Origin: Poriferisodalis sp965221195
Lineage (GTDB): Bacteria > Actinomycetota > Acidimicrobiia > Acidimicrobiales > Poriferisodalaceae
Assembly (NCBI GenBank): GCA_965221195.1
Contig: OZ244864.1
Span: 1,550,001-1,614,000 of the forward strand
Direction of reading: 5' to 3'
DNA length: 64,000 nt
Part shown: piece after piece, positions 18,070-26,333 of the stretch
Position numbering within the stretch: the first letter of the stretch is position 1
Layout: the number at the start of each line of letters is the position of its first letter
The notes under the pieces: model-generated
What the model saw: only the letters and a program-made list of their open reading frames with translations
What the model was told of the DNA's origin: nothing
Database searches by the model: none
Made by a program: the position numbers and the translations under genes

Positions 18070-18128
18070 TAGTTAAGAAGGAGCAGTTCGGTTGCTGAAT
18101 GCAGTGCTAACTGGGTTAGAGAACGCAT
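18069..18128 (-). CDS. leuL: Leucine leader peptide of the leuA attenuator
   Basis: 19 residues, MRSLTQLALHSATELLLLN, with seven leucines, four of them consecutive (CTG CTC CTT CTT) two codons before the stop. A purine-rich AGGTG lies four bases upstream of the ATG. The TAG stop abuts the perfect hairpin and the terminator follows. Leucine shortage should stall the ribosome on the Leu run and let transcription continue into leuA. The arrangement is the textbook layout for ribosome-mediated attenuation, found here purely from sequence. Confidence 0.9.
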   Translation of the reverse strand: MRSLTQLALHSATELLLLN

Positions 18129-18206
18129 CACACCTACAATGCTATCAGATCGGCGTCTGGCAGCCTGTGACATCTGGCTGCTTGAATTGGCTGTTTGAAC
18201 TGGCCG

Positions 18207-20315
18207 CTAGCGACGGCGGTCGGCGTGAAGGCGCAGCATCAATTCGTGTAGATCAGTGCCACAGTGCTTGGTCCACTCGCCGTCGCTGTTGAGTTCCCAC
18301 CTTGTGATGCCGTCATCAAGGTACCTGTCGGTTAGGTCAACTAGTTCGCTGACGAGTTCGGGTGCCTCAACTGGGGCGAGCGCTTCCACGCGGTGGCGCA
18401 GATTGCGCGGCATGACATCGGCGGAGCCGAGCAGAATCGTGTAGCCCCGGTCCGCGCTGCCGAAGCGATAGACCCGGCTGTGCTCAAGGAACCTGCCGAC
18501 AATGCTGCGCACCGAGATGTTCTCGCTCATGGCTTCGACACCAGGTACCAAGCAGCAGATACCACGCACGATGAGGTCAATGCGGCAGCCCTGCTGTGAT
18601 GCTGCATAGAGCGCGTCGATCATTTTTGTGTCAACGATCGCGTTCATCTTCATAAAGACATGGCCGTCGGATTCGGCGGCCTCAGCGGCGATGAGGTCCA
18701 TCAACACCCGACTGAGGTTGTGCGGTGCGACAGCGAGTTTCCGGTAATCGGTTTTGGCGCTGTAGCCGGTGAGCGAGTTGAACAGCGCCGCAACGTCTGC
18801 TGCAAAGTCTCCGTCGGTTGTCAGCAGTCCGAAATCTTCGTAGATGCGAGCCGTGTCGGCGTTGAAGTTGCCGGTGCCGATGTAGCAGTAGTGCGCGATG
18901 GCTTGCGCTTCTCGTCGCACCACAAGAGCGAGCTTGCAGTGGGTCTTCAGACCCACAACACCGTAAGCAACATGTACACCCGCTCGTTCAAGAATGCGCG
19001 CCCACTCAATGTTGGCATGCTCATCGAAACGCGCTTTCAGTTCGACCACCACCACTACCTGCTTGCCGCGCTCCGCAGCTCGGATCAGCGAATCGACCAG
19101 TCGGGTGCGCTCAGAGGTCCGGTACATCGTCATCTTGATAGCGAGCACGTCAGGGTCGTCTGCGGCTTGGCGGATGAATGCGTCAAGGCTGGAGGTAAAT
19201 GACTCATAAGGGAAATGCACTAATACGTCGCGGTGCTGCAGGCGGGCGAAAAAATCGACTCGTTTGCCCGACTTTTCAGCGCTCACTGTTCGATTTGTGT
19301 CACTGCTAGCAAGCACTGAGCCAGCCTCGTTCACTGTGCGTAACGCCAGCGCCGTCCGCGGCCTGTGAGTCGGCATTTTGAGATCGTCGCGGTCGATGCG
19401 GTACAGCTCGCCGAGGTCGGCTAATCCGAGGAGTCCGCTGGCGGTGTAGACATCGTCATGCGTCAGCTTCAGCTCGCGTGTCAGCATGTCGATTGCTTCG
19501 TCTTTGAGGTCTGCGGCCACTTCAAGACGCACCGCTTCTCCGAATCGCCGCTGGCGAAGCTCAAGTTCCATTTGCTTGAGCAAGTCGTCGGTCTCGGTGT
19601 CGTCGATGTCGAGGTCTGCATCGCGGGTGACACGGAACGTGCTGTGGCTGAGCAGTTTCACGCCCGGGAACAAGTCGCCCAAGTGAGCGGCGATGACCGA
19701 TTCCAGCGCGATGAAACGGTGCTCATCAGGCAGTGCCAGAAAGCGCGGCAGGATCGGCGGTACTTTGACGCGGGCAAACGATGGACCACTGCGAGAGTGC
19801 TCAACGAAGACAGCGAGATTCAAAGACAGATCGGAGATGTAGGGGAAAGGGTGAGCAGGATCGACAGCAAGCGGGGTCAGCACCGGGAAGACCTGTTCGC
19901 CAAAGAGCCCAGCTACCCATGAGCGACTGATTGCATCGAGATTTTCCGGCACCACGAAACAGATGCCCTCGTTAGCTAACGCCGGTTGCAGCTCGTCCAT
20001 GAACAGCGACGAGGCATCTTGGAGTTGCTCGGCGGCGGCTTTGCGGATCGCCCCCATCTGCGCCTGAGGTGTTAGGCCGTCAGCGCCCGCGTTTCGCACC
20101 CCGGCTTCAATGGAATCGAGCACCGTGGGCACACGCACTTGGAAGAACTCGTCGAGGTTCGATGCGTGGATGCCGACAAACTTGACGCGCTCAAGGAGCG
20201 GCAGGTCTTGGTTATGGGCAAGCGCTAGGACGCGATAATTGAAGTCCAGCCACGACAATTCTCGGTTGAGGTAGCGCTTGGGTGATCTAGTGTCATCAAT
20301 GGCCGTAAACCCCAA
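18207..20315 (-). CDS. ppk1: Polyphosphate kinase
   Basis: 702 residues. Polymerises the gamma-phosphate of ATP into polyphosphate and can run backwards. N-terminal RYLNRELSWLDFN is the typical PPK1 opening. The catalytic PLD-like domains show VELKARFDEHANI, GLKTHCKLALV with the phospho-accepting His, and CYIGTGNFN. Length matches the family. The only workable start is a TTG at 20315, as an in-frame stop lies at 20346-20348 with no ATG or GTG between. Monocistronic by spacing; the leuA leader follows after 78 bp. Confidence 0.95.
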   Translation of the reverse strand: MGFTAIDDTRSPKRYLNRELSWLDFNYRVLALAHNQDLPLLERVKFVGIHASNLDEFFQVRVPTVLDSIEAGVRNAGADGLTPQAQMGAIRKAAAEQLQDASSLFMDELQPALANEGICFVVPENLDAISRSWVAGLFGEQVFPVLTPLAVDPAHPFPYISDLSLNLAVFVEHSRSGPSFARVKVPPILPRFLALPDEHRFIALESVIAAHLGDLFPGVKLLSHSTFRVTRDADLDIDDTETDDLLKQMELELRQRRFGEAVRLEVAADLKDEAIDMLTRELKLTHDDVYTASGLLGLADLGELYRIDRDDLKMPTHRPRTALALRTVNEAGSVLASSDTNRTVSAEKSGKRVDFFARLQHRDVLVHFPYESFTSSLDAFIRQAADDPDVLAIKMTMYRTSERTRLVDSLIRAAERGKQVVVVVELKARFDEHANIEWARILERAGVHVAYGVVGLKTHCKLALVVRREAQAIAHYCYIGTGNFNADTARIYEDFGLLTTDGDFAADVAALFNSLTGYSAKTDYRKLAVAPHNLSRVLMDLIAAEAAESDGHVFMKMNAIVDTKMIDALYAASQQGCRIDLIVRGICCLVPGVEAMSENISVRSIVGRFLEHSRVYRFGSADRGYTILLGSADVMPRNLRHRVEALAPVEAPELVSELVDLTDRYLDDGITRWELNSDGEWTKHCGTDLHELMLRLHADRRR

Positions 20316-20503
20316 GATGCTGCGCTTTCTAGTGCGTTCAGTTGACTAGTTCAATATCGCTTTTTGTGCGGATGGTGATGTCGTCACGGTTATGCACGAG
20401 CCACCCCAGACACTGCTCCATTGCTTCCATCGCTTCTATCGCCGCTTTCATCGCTGCTGCCTAGATGTGCTGTCCGATGAATTCTGGGGAAAGTCTAGGC
20501 AGG

Positions 20504-21982
20504 TCAAGCCGGTGTAAACTCAAAGGTGTTGTTGATGAAGACATTAGCGCCGACGAATTCAACTTGTGTCATCTCATCCATCAGCGATGGGTCGCTACTG
20601 CGGGCCCACTGTCGTCCTTCGGGCGTACGCACAGCTGCTAAGGCCACTTCGGGTGTCTGGTGGCCATGCATGACGGTGTAGGCCTCAATAGTGGCATCAC
20701 CGGTGTAGTCGGCGTTGAGATTGACGGAAGGAAAGCGGTCAATCTCTGCTTGACAGTTCTGGTAACGGAACCCGGCCTTCGGTGGCGTGGTGGAGTAGAT
20801 GCCGAAGGCGTGTTTGGTGAGGTAGCCGCCGTTAGCTGAGCACAACCCGACGCTACCGGAGCTTTCTCGCAGCTTGCCTACCATGGTGGCAATCGAATGA
20901 GTGACATAGTTGTTGAGCGGGCCGCCGGCAAAAGTAAGCCCACCGCTCACGGTCAGATCACGTTCTAGACCCAAGCCGAGTTCGGTAGCTGAGATCTGCA
21001 CTGCAGAGGGAAAACAGGAGTAAAGATCGACGAAATGAACGTCATCGGTACCTAAGCCTGCCATTTCTAATGCGCGGTTCCCGGCCACTCGGATTGCTGG
21101 AGAACTGTGAAGGTCACCGCGATTTGAGACGTAGTCGGTGTCGCGTCCGTCGGTGCCCGAGTGCGGGAATACCCAACGGTCAACAGAAACCCCAGCGGCG
21201 CTTGCTGCGGTGGCTGAGCAAAGAACGAGCGCCGCGGCGAGGTCCAAGTCCCAGTTGGAGTTCATGGCCTTTGTATACGGAAATCCGACGAGTCGATTGT
21301 CTGGGCCAGGGGTGCGGATTTCTTCGGCTGTCATTGGTGTGCGCACCCACGCATAGGGATTGGCGACTGCAGCTTGGTTGAACTTCTCCCACAGCCTCCC
21401 GAGGCGTTCGCGGTGCTCGTCCATCGACTCGCCTCGCCAAGCCCGGAATGCCGATTCGAAGATGGGATAGAGGTTGATGGGCATGGACAATCCACGCTCA
21501 AGTTCAACCGGGCTGTTCATCACCACGTCTGCGCCGAGGATCTCGTCGGGCGTTGCGTCACGTTGGTCGGTGTAGGGGATGCGCTCATCTCGGCGACGGG
21601 CACGCCGTCGGCTCCAGATGCCTTCCGCGCCGACGATGAGCACGATGTCGGCAGTGCCTGCTGCGATGCGCTTGCACGCTTCATTCACCATTGACTGCGG
21701 CGTGTTGCCGCCGTCGGTGGACAGGCCGGTTTTGGCGGTAGCGCCGAACCGCGCGTTCAGCAATGCGCCGGGATCGGTGTAGGGCCAAGCGCCTTTGACG
21801 ACCCATGTATGAGTGGCGCGTGCTGCTAGAGCCGGGGCGCCGCTGTCGTTGAGAGCCGCTTGGAGCGCTTCGCCCATCATCGCCAGTGGTTCAAGAGCGT
21901 CTGCTGTACACGATGGCCGCTGGAGGAACTGGCCCGCTCCGACCAAGACGGGGGTTCGCGGATCTATCTGGCTGGGGTTCAT
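20504..21982 (-). CDS. Thiolase-like protein lacking the usual nucleophile
   Basis: 492 residues. The fold is thiolase (PVLVGAGQF start; IAAGTADIVLIVGAEG; LYSCFPSAVQISATELGLG; GGLTFAGGPLNNYV). In true thiolases a Cys stands about 14 residues before the conserved Ile of the I..G.AD segment; here that position is Gly in GGNTPQSMVNEAC. The catalytic His positions also differ (YSCFP in place of HEAFA). It therefore resembles the SCP2/thiolase-like proteins of actinobacteria whose reaction is uncertain, perhaps acting with lipid or sterol CoA esters. Monocistronic. Confidence 0.82.
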   Translation of the reverse strand: MNPSQIDPRTPVLVGAGQFLQRPSCTADALEPLAMMGEALQAALNDSGAPALAARATHTWVVKGAWPYTDPGALLNARFGATAKTGLSTDGGNTPQSMVNEACKRIAAGTADIVLIVGAEGIWSRRRARRRDERIPYTDQRDATPDEILGADVVMNSPVELERGLSMPINLYPIFESAFRAWRGESMDEHRERLGRLWEKFNQAAVANPYAWVRTPMTAEEIRTPGPDNRLVGFPYTKAMNSNWDLDLAAALVLCSATAASAAGVSVDRWVFPHSGTDGRDTDYVSNRGDLHSSPAIRVAGNRALEMAGLGTDDVHFVDLYSCFPSAVQISATELGLGLERDLTVSGGLTFAGGPLNNYVTHSIATMVGKLRESSGSVGLCSANGGYLTKHAFGIYSTTPPKAGFRYQNCQAEIDRFPSVNLNADYTGDATIEAYTVMHGHQTPEVALAAVRTPEGRQWARSSDPSLMDEMTQVEFVGANVFINNTFEFTPA

Positions 21983-22100
21983 GGGCTGTTGCCTTTGTTA
22001 GGAGGGAAGAAGTCTGGCTGGCGCGAGATTAGAGGCAGAGCCCGATGGCAGGGCCACAGATCCGGACGCAGAGCGCTGCGAGCGCCATTTTGATTTCGCT

Positions 22101-22130
22101 CTTGATCTTGCTTGATCTTGCTCGGTCTCG
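22101..22130. repeat. Three 10-bp units before the J-domain gene
   Basis: CTTGATCTTG at 22101 and 22111 and CTCGGTCTCG at 22121, in the divergent gap between the thiolase-like and J-domain genes. Confidence 0.8.
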
Positions 22131-22189
22131 CTGTGATGCACTCAGTGCAAGGGATGGCCCGCAGTAGCGTCACAGCTAGGAGGCCGCCC

Positions 22190-22939
22190 GTGGCCCAGTT
22201 GCCCGATCATTACGCAGCACTTGGTGTGCGTTCCGATGCTGATGCGGCAGAGATCCGGCGCGCGTGGATCAGGGCGGCCCGTGCCAATCATCCAGACCGC
22301 CGTGGCAAGGTCAGCGAGGAGCAGACCAAACGCTCTGATCGGCGCATGCGGGCAGTGAACGAGGCGTGGCGTGTGCTCGGGCGGGTGGAGTCGCGTCGTG
22401 TTTACGACCAAGAACGAGCCGCAGCGACGCCGCAGCCGTCGGCATCGTCGTCTGCCGCGACACATGCTGGCCCGACTGGGGCTGCCGGTGGCACAACAGG
22501 CCGCCGAGACGCGCCCGGGGCTCAGCAGTTTGACGAGAGGTACGCCGCAGGCGGCGAACCGGGAGGTCCGGGCGGTTTTGTGGTTCGTCACCGCAGTGCA
22601 GCCCTGGTGATTCGCGTGCTGCCATGGGCAGCGATTGCGGTCGTGGGGATGGTGATCTTCGTGGCCAGTGCCTATATGTCGGCGGACCCCGATGCCGAGC
22701 CGTCGAACGTTGCTGTGCTCGAAGTGGGGGAGTGCTTCTGGGTGGCACCCAACGGCACGCTGCGTACGGTGAGCTGCGATTGGCCCCAAGACGGTGTCGT
22801 AGTGCTCGATGAGATCATCACGCGGTCATCGAGTGATCAGTGCCGACATCCCGAAGCCGCCGACCACGCCGCACCGATTGCTGGGCGACGCCTGTGTTTC
22901 GTGCCGGTTGACCGCTGGCAGCCCCCAACTCTGCCGTAG
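22190..22939 (+). CDS. J-domain membrane protein
   Basis: 249 residues from a GTG at 22190, chosen because a perfect AGGAGG ends six bases upstream; the frame stays open further 5' but without a site. Residues 4-70 are a DnaJ domain (HYAALGV, HPD at 34-36, NEAWRVL, RRVYD) that would recruit DnaK-type Hsp70. After an Ala/Ser/Gly linker comes one membrane helix (about 139-162) and a C-terminal domain of 85 residues with VGECFWV and a second cysteine, similar to the cysteine-paired domains in actinobacterial septum-formation-like proteins. The N-terminus should be cytoplasmic. Role unknown. Confidence 0.85.
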   Translation: MAQLPDHYAALGVRSDADAAEIRRAWIRAARANHPDRRGKVSEEQTKRSDRRMRAVNEAWRVLGRVESRRVYDQERAAATPQPSASSSAATHAGPTGAAGGTTGRRDAPGAQQFDERYAAGGEPGGPGGFVVRHRSAALVIRVLPWAAIAVVGMVIFVASAYMSADPDAEPSNVAVLEVGECFWVAPNGTLRTVSCDWPQDGVVVLDEIITRSSSDQCRHPEAADHAAPIAGRRLCFVPVDRWQPPTLP

Positions 22940-22955
22940 AGCGCGAACTCCGCTC

Positions 22956-23008
22956 GTGGTTGCGTGTTTGTGGTTGCGTGCTCATGGTTGCGCGTTCGTC
23001 GTTGCGTC
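22956..23008. repeat. 14-bp tandem repeat between convergent genes
   Basis: Units GTGGTTGCGTGTTT, GTGGTTGCGTGCTC and ATGGTTGCGCGTTC at 22956, 22970 and 22984 with a partial fourth, in the 81-bp gap between the J-domain and anti-sigma genes. Confidence 0.85.
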
Positions 23009-23020
23009 AATCGCTTTGCG

Positions 23021-24802
23021 TTAGCGCGTTTCGGCGATGAACCAGCGGGCAGGCTGGGCTGCGACACCGACGGTGCTTTCGCGGTCATCTGATGATGTGC
23101 TGGTGGTGGTTTCCCAAGTTTCCACTCGTGCGATCACGATGTCAGTGCCGACGGCGAGTTCCACGTTGGCTTCGGCGGCTTCTGGCACGCCGAGCGCTTC
23201 TGCCAACGACTGCCAGCCCCACCTGCGGCCATCTTGTGACCAGCCGATCCACTGGCTCAGCGAAGACTGCGACTGGTTGGTCTGTTCTAGCCCAGAAGCG
23301 CTGTTGGCTTGGGCCGCTTCGATTTGTTCGGGTGTGAGGTTGACCAAGCCAGGTGGTGTTCCAGGCTCAGCAAAAGCAGCGACACCAGCGGGGCCAACGG
23401 CTACCTGGTTCACCCGTGCGATGTGCTCAGGCAGTTCTGCTATCAGCGCGGCGGCAAAGTTTCCCGGGCTGCGTTCGACGCGGACACCCGCAGCAGTTCC
23501 CCCAGATGTCCACAAGACAGGGCTGGTGGCATCGAAATAACGAGCTGGTGGGAGTTCTTCGCCAGTTGATCGTGATTCATCAAGCAGTGAACTGTGCCAG
23601 TCGTTCCCGTCGGATGAAGTCACCAAGAGTTCGCCTTCGTCTGCGAACAGCACCAGCTCAAAGCCGTCTTGTGTGCTGCGTCCAGCGGCGTTCCTTGCGG
23701 CGATCTCAGTCGCAAGCGCTGCGGGGCCGCCTTGGCTCGTGTAGAGACGAATAACTTCTCTGCGTGCATTTGTGAGCTGTGCCTGCTCTTCGGGCGTGAG
23801 CTCGAACGACTCAGGCTCAGCGTCGCCCATGGTGAAGGTCACCGTGTTGCCTTTGATCAGAATCTCCATCGGTACTTCGGGGCCGCCGGTTTGCCTGTCG
23901 ATCTCCGACACGTCCGACACCAGCCCCCGAGCCGCGATGATCGCAGCAGTTTGGTCAGTGGCTTGAGCATTCACATCCACAGCCACAACTATGTTCTCGC
24001 CGTTCACTAGGGCTACGTCTATTTGGGCAAGGTCGCCGTTGTCGGCTTGGGGCAGCGCTATGTCGTTCCACTTGTCGCCTTGGTTGTCTGAGTAGCGGAC
24101 AACATGTTGGATAGTGGAACCGTCGTACACTTGGCCGACGAGCAGCCAGCGCTCACCAGTGATGTCCAAGGATTCGACGAATACCTCGCTGGGCACGCGC
24201 ACTGGTGTCCAATCGCGCCCGTTGGCCGACACAAGCACTTGGTTGCCTTCGACGTTGGATGATTGGACAATCGCTCGACCATCGCCCGTAGAGGCCAGGC
24301 CATAGGCATTGGGCAAATCCAACCCAGACACAGCGGCAGGATTCAACTCCTCCCACGTCAGAGTCGGGCCCACAGATGCACTCTGCGGCGTAGCGGCCTC
24401 GGCGGGTCCCGAGACATCAGGCTCGTTGGGCCCAGCATCAGGCCCAGTGTCGAACCCAGCATCGGACCCAGTGTTGGGTTGGCCGGCTACAACTAGCCCC
24501 ACTGGTTGCTCATCTCCGGCCGCATTCCAAGCCGTGATGCCGACAGCCACGAAGACGAACGAAGCAGCGACACCTGCCATGGCTTGGCGGGCATGGCGGG
24601 CCTTGGCCCTAGCTGCGGCTCGCTCGGCAATGTGCGACACCGGCGGCGGCGCAGTGGGGGTCTCAACTCGATGCCGGATAGCCGACCCCAGTGCCTCACC
24701 GAGACTCTCGGTGTTGGGTTGCTCGCTGTTGGGGTTCTCGTTGTTGGAGTGTGTGCTGTTGGCGCCTTGCATGGTTTCGTTTCTTTCGTCTTCTCTTCTC
24801 AT
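23021..24802 (-). CDS. Anti-sigma-like membrane protein with Asp-box (propeller) extracellular domain
   Basis: 593 residues, overlapping the sigma factor gene by 4 bp (ATGA), which marks it as the partner regulator. A cytoplasmic head of about 73 residues is followed by one membrane helix (74-94) and a 500-residue outer domain. The outer domain repeats S.(D/N)G..W: SANGRDW, SDNQGDKW, SSDGNDW, SQDGRRW, which are Asp-box motifs of sialidase-type beta-propellers. The head lacks the HxxxCxxC zinc motif of ZAS anti-sigmas. Both the N-terminus (24707-24766) and the linker after the helix (NTGSDAGFDTGPDAG, about 24427-24478) are built from 15-bp tandem repeats. Possible sensor of a wall or surface ligand. 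Confidence 0.72.
   Translation of the reverse strand: MRREDERNETMQGANSTHSNNENPNSEQPNTESLGEALGSAIRHRVETPTAPPPVSHIAERAAARAKARHARQAMAGVAASFVFVAVGITAWNAAGDEQPVGLVVAGQPNTGSDAGFDTGPDAGPNEPDVSGPAEAATPQSASVGPTLTWEELNPAAVSGLDLPNAYGLASTGDGRAIVQSSNVEGNQVLVSANGRDWTPVRVPSEVFVESLDITGERWLLVGQVYDGSTIQHVVRYSDNQGDKWNDIALPQADNGDLAQIDVALVNGENIVVAVDVNAQATDQTAAIIAARGLVSDVSEIDRQTGGPEVPMEILIKGNTVTFTMGDAEPESFELTPEEQAQLTNARREVIRLYTSQGGPAALATEIAARNAAGRSTQDGFELVLFADEGELLVTSSDGNDWHSSLLDESRSTGEELPPARYFDATSPVLWTSGGTAAGVRVERSPGNFAAALIAELPEHIARVNQVAVGPAGVAAFAEPGTPPGLVNLTPEQIEAAQANSASGLEQTNQSQSSLSQWIGWSQDGRRWGWQSLAEALGVPEAAEANVELAVGTDIVIARVETWETTTSTSSDDRESTVGVAAQPARWFIAETR
24707..24766. repeat. Four 15-bp units in the anti-sigma N-terminus
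   Basis: Units CTCGGTGTTGGGTTG, CTCGCTGTTGGGGTT, CTCGTTGTTGGAGTG and TGTGCTGTTGGCGCC at 24707, 24722, 24737 and 24752. Read on the minus strand they encode the Asn/Ser/Glu-rich stretch near residues 13-32. Confidence 0.85.
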
Positions 24803-25350
24803 TGTTCGATTGCCTTTCGCAGTTCGGCCAATCCTCTTGAAGTGGCGCTTTTTACGGTTCCGGGCCTGATCCCTAGGGTCTGGGCGATTTCTTTTTCGCT
24901 CATGTCGGCGTAGTACTTCATAACCAGCACTGATTTCTGTCTGGTTGAGAGCTTGTTGAGGGCATCGAGCAGGTAGTCATGTGATGCGGGATCAGAGCTG
25001 ACGGGGGGTTGCAAGCCGATGCGCCGCCTCACCTCCCGCTTGCGCAGTTCGCTGCGCGCGCCATTCACCACGGCGCTGCGCAGATAGGCCCCAGGGCGGC
25101 TCAGGCGATTCCACCGGTCGAAGACCTTGGCGAAAGCGTCCTGCACGATCTCTTCAGCGAACTCTGTGGTGTCCACCAAGCCTCGGGCTAAGCGGACCAT
25201 AGGCTCGTACTCGCGGCGGTACAGATCCTCAAAGGTCGTCAACTTGACAACCTCACTGGCCTGCACCTGCTTACTGGCCTGCATCAGCTGTGGCGAACTG
25301 CGTTGAGCACCCTCAGGGTTCTCAGCTGTCATCAAACGTAAAGTTTCCAT
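24799..25350 (-). CDS. ECF-type RNA polymerase sigma factor
   Basis: 183 residues from ATG 25350; the frame is open to 25470 and ATGs at 25368 and 25332 are alternatives. Region 2 is FEDLYRREYEPMV...FAEEIVQDAFAKVFDRW, and region 4 is LSTRQKSVLVMKYYADMS with helix-turn-helix EIAQTLGIRPGTVKSATSRG. The linker lacks region 3, as in ECF sigmas, and the sequence looks like the SigE-type group. The coupled downstream gene encodes the membrane regulator, so release of this sigma presumably follows an envelope signal. Confidence 0.9.
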   Translation of the reverse strand: METLRLMTAENPEGAQRSSPQLMQASKQVQASEVVKLTTFEDLYRREYEPMVRLARGLVDTTEFAEEIVQDAFAKVFDRWNRLSRPGAYLRSAVVNGARSELRKREVRRRIGLQPPVSSDPASHDYLLDALNKLSTRQKSVLVMKYYADMSEKEIAQTLGIRPGTVKSATSRGLAELRKAIEQ

Positions 25351-25561
25351 CACCCCGCCACGACGCATGACAATCCAAGAAGGTTCCAAGAATCTTCCCG
25401 AGTCGCTCTGGGCTTGGTGCAGGCTCAGGTTGTCACACCGTGGTGCAACCGTGGATCCATGACCAAACAAGCTCTTGGCAAGCGCAGTTGCGAGGCAAGC
25501 CCGAAGCGGCGGATTGCCGGGCCACCGGAAGCGACCGACGCTGTGAACGTGGTGGGTGGAG

Positions 25562-26320
25562 TCAGCCGAAGTTCATTGCGCCTGGGCTGCCGCCGTCTAC
25601 CACCACGGTCTGGCCGGTGATGGATTCGGCCTGGCACAACATCACGGTGGCGTTGGCAATGTCAATCGGGCTACCCACTTGGCCCAACAGTGCTCCCCGT
25701 CGTGCACCGTCAGAGACCTCTGGGGGCAAACGTTCCGCCATGCGGGTGCCTTCCACTAGGCCCGGTGCCACACAGTTGACAGTGACCGCCGGAGACATCG
25801 CCACAGCCAAGCAGTGGGTGAGGTGAATGAGCGCCGCTTTTGAGCAGCTATAGGCGATGCTGCTGGAGCTGGGGAACAACCCGCCGACTGAGGCGATGTT
25901 CACTACCCGCCCCCCGCCGTCGGTACTCAACAGCCCGGCCAATGCACGGGTCAACAGGTACGGCCCCCGCAGGTTGGTCTCGGCCACCCGGTCCCAGGTA
26001 GCCGAATCCAATGTCTCAAGGTTGCGGAACGGTATGCCGATATTCCAGGCTGCGTTGTTGACCAGCACATCACAGCGGCCCCTTTCGGCCACAGCGGCCG
26101 CAGCAGCGTCAATCGACGCCTCGTCGCGCTGGTCAAGCCGCAAGATGCCGGCTTGTCGTCCTGCGTCTCGCACCAACCCGGCGCTGGCCTCAGCGCGTTC
26201 TTGATCGCCAACGTAGGTCACGATTACGTCAGAGCCGGCAGTCGCCAGCGCCACGCAGATGGCACGCCCGATGTCGCCCGAGCCCCCAGTAACTACCGAC
26301 AACTTGTCTGTCAGGTTCAT
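25562..26320 (-). CDS. Short-chain dehydrogenase/reductase
   Basis: 252 residues. Classical SDR: cofactor motif TGGSGDIG at the N-terminus, VNNAAWN, catalytic Ser in NIASVGG and YSCSK. Resembles 3-oxoacyl-ACP reductase/glucose dehydrogenase-type enzymes that oxidise or reduce a ketone/alcohol with NAD(P). ATG 26320 is chosen over an upstream TTG at 26329. It lies 13 bp after the LLM oxidoreductase gene, so the two probably form a small catabolic or detoxification operon; substrate not visible. Confidence 0.9.
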   Translation of the reverse strand: MNLTDKLSVVTGGSGDIGRAICVALATAGSDVIVTYVGDQERAEASAGLVRDAGRQAGILRLDQRDEASIDAAAAAVAERGRCDVLVNNAAWNIGIPFRNLETLDSATWDRVAETNLRGPYLLTRALAGLLSTDGGGRVVNIASVGGLFPSSSSIAYSCSKAALIHLTHCLAVAMSPAVTVNCVAPGLVEGTRMAERLPPEVSDGARRGALLGQVGSPIDIANATVMLCQAESITGQTVVVDGGSPGAMNFG

Positions 26321-26333
26321 GATGTGCAACCTC

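Noticed and set aside
22142..22789. Minus-strand open frame of 215 codons
   Set aside because: Antisense to the J-domain gene, whose HPD motif and AGGAGG site are decisive.
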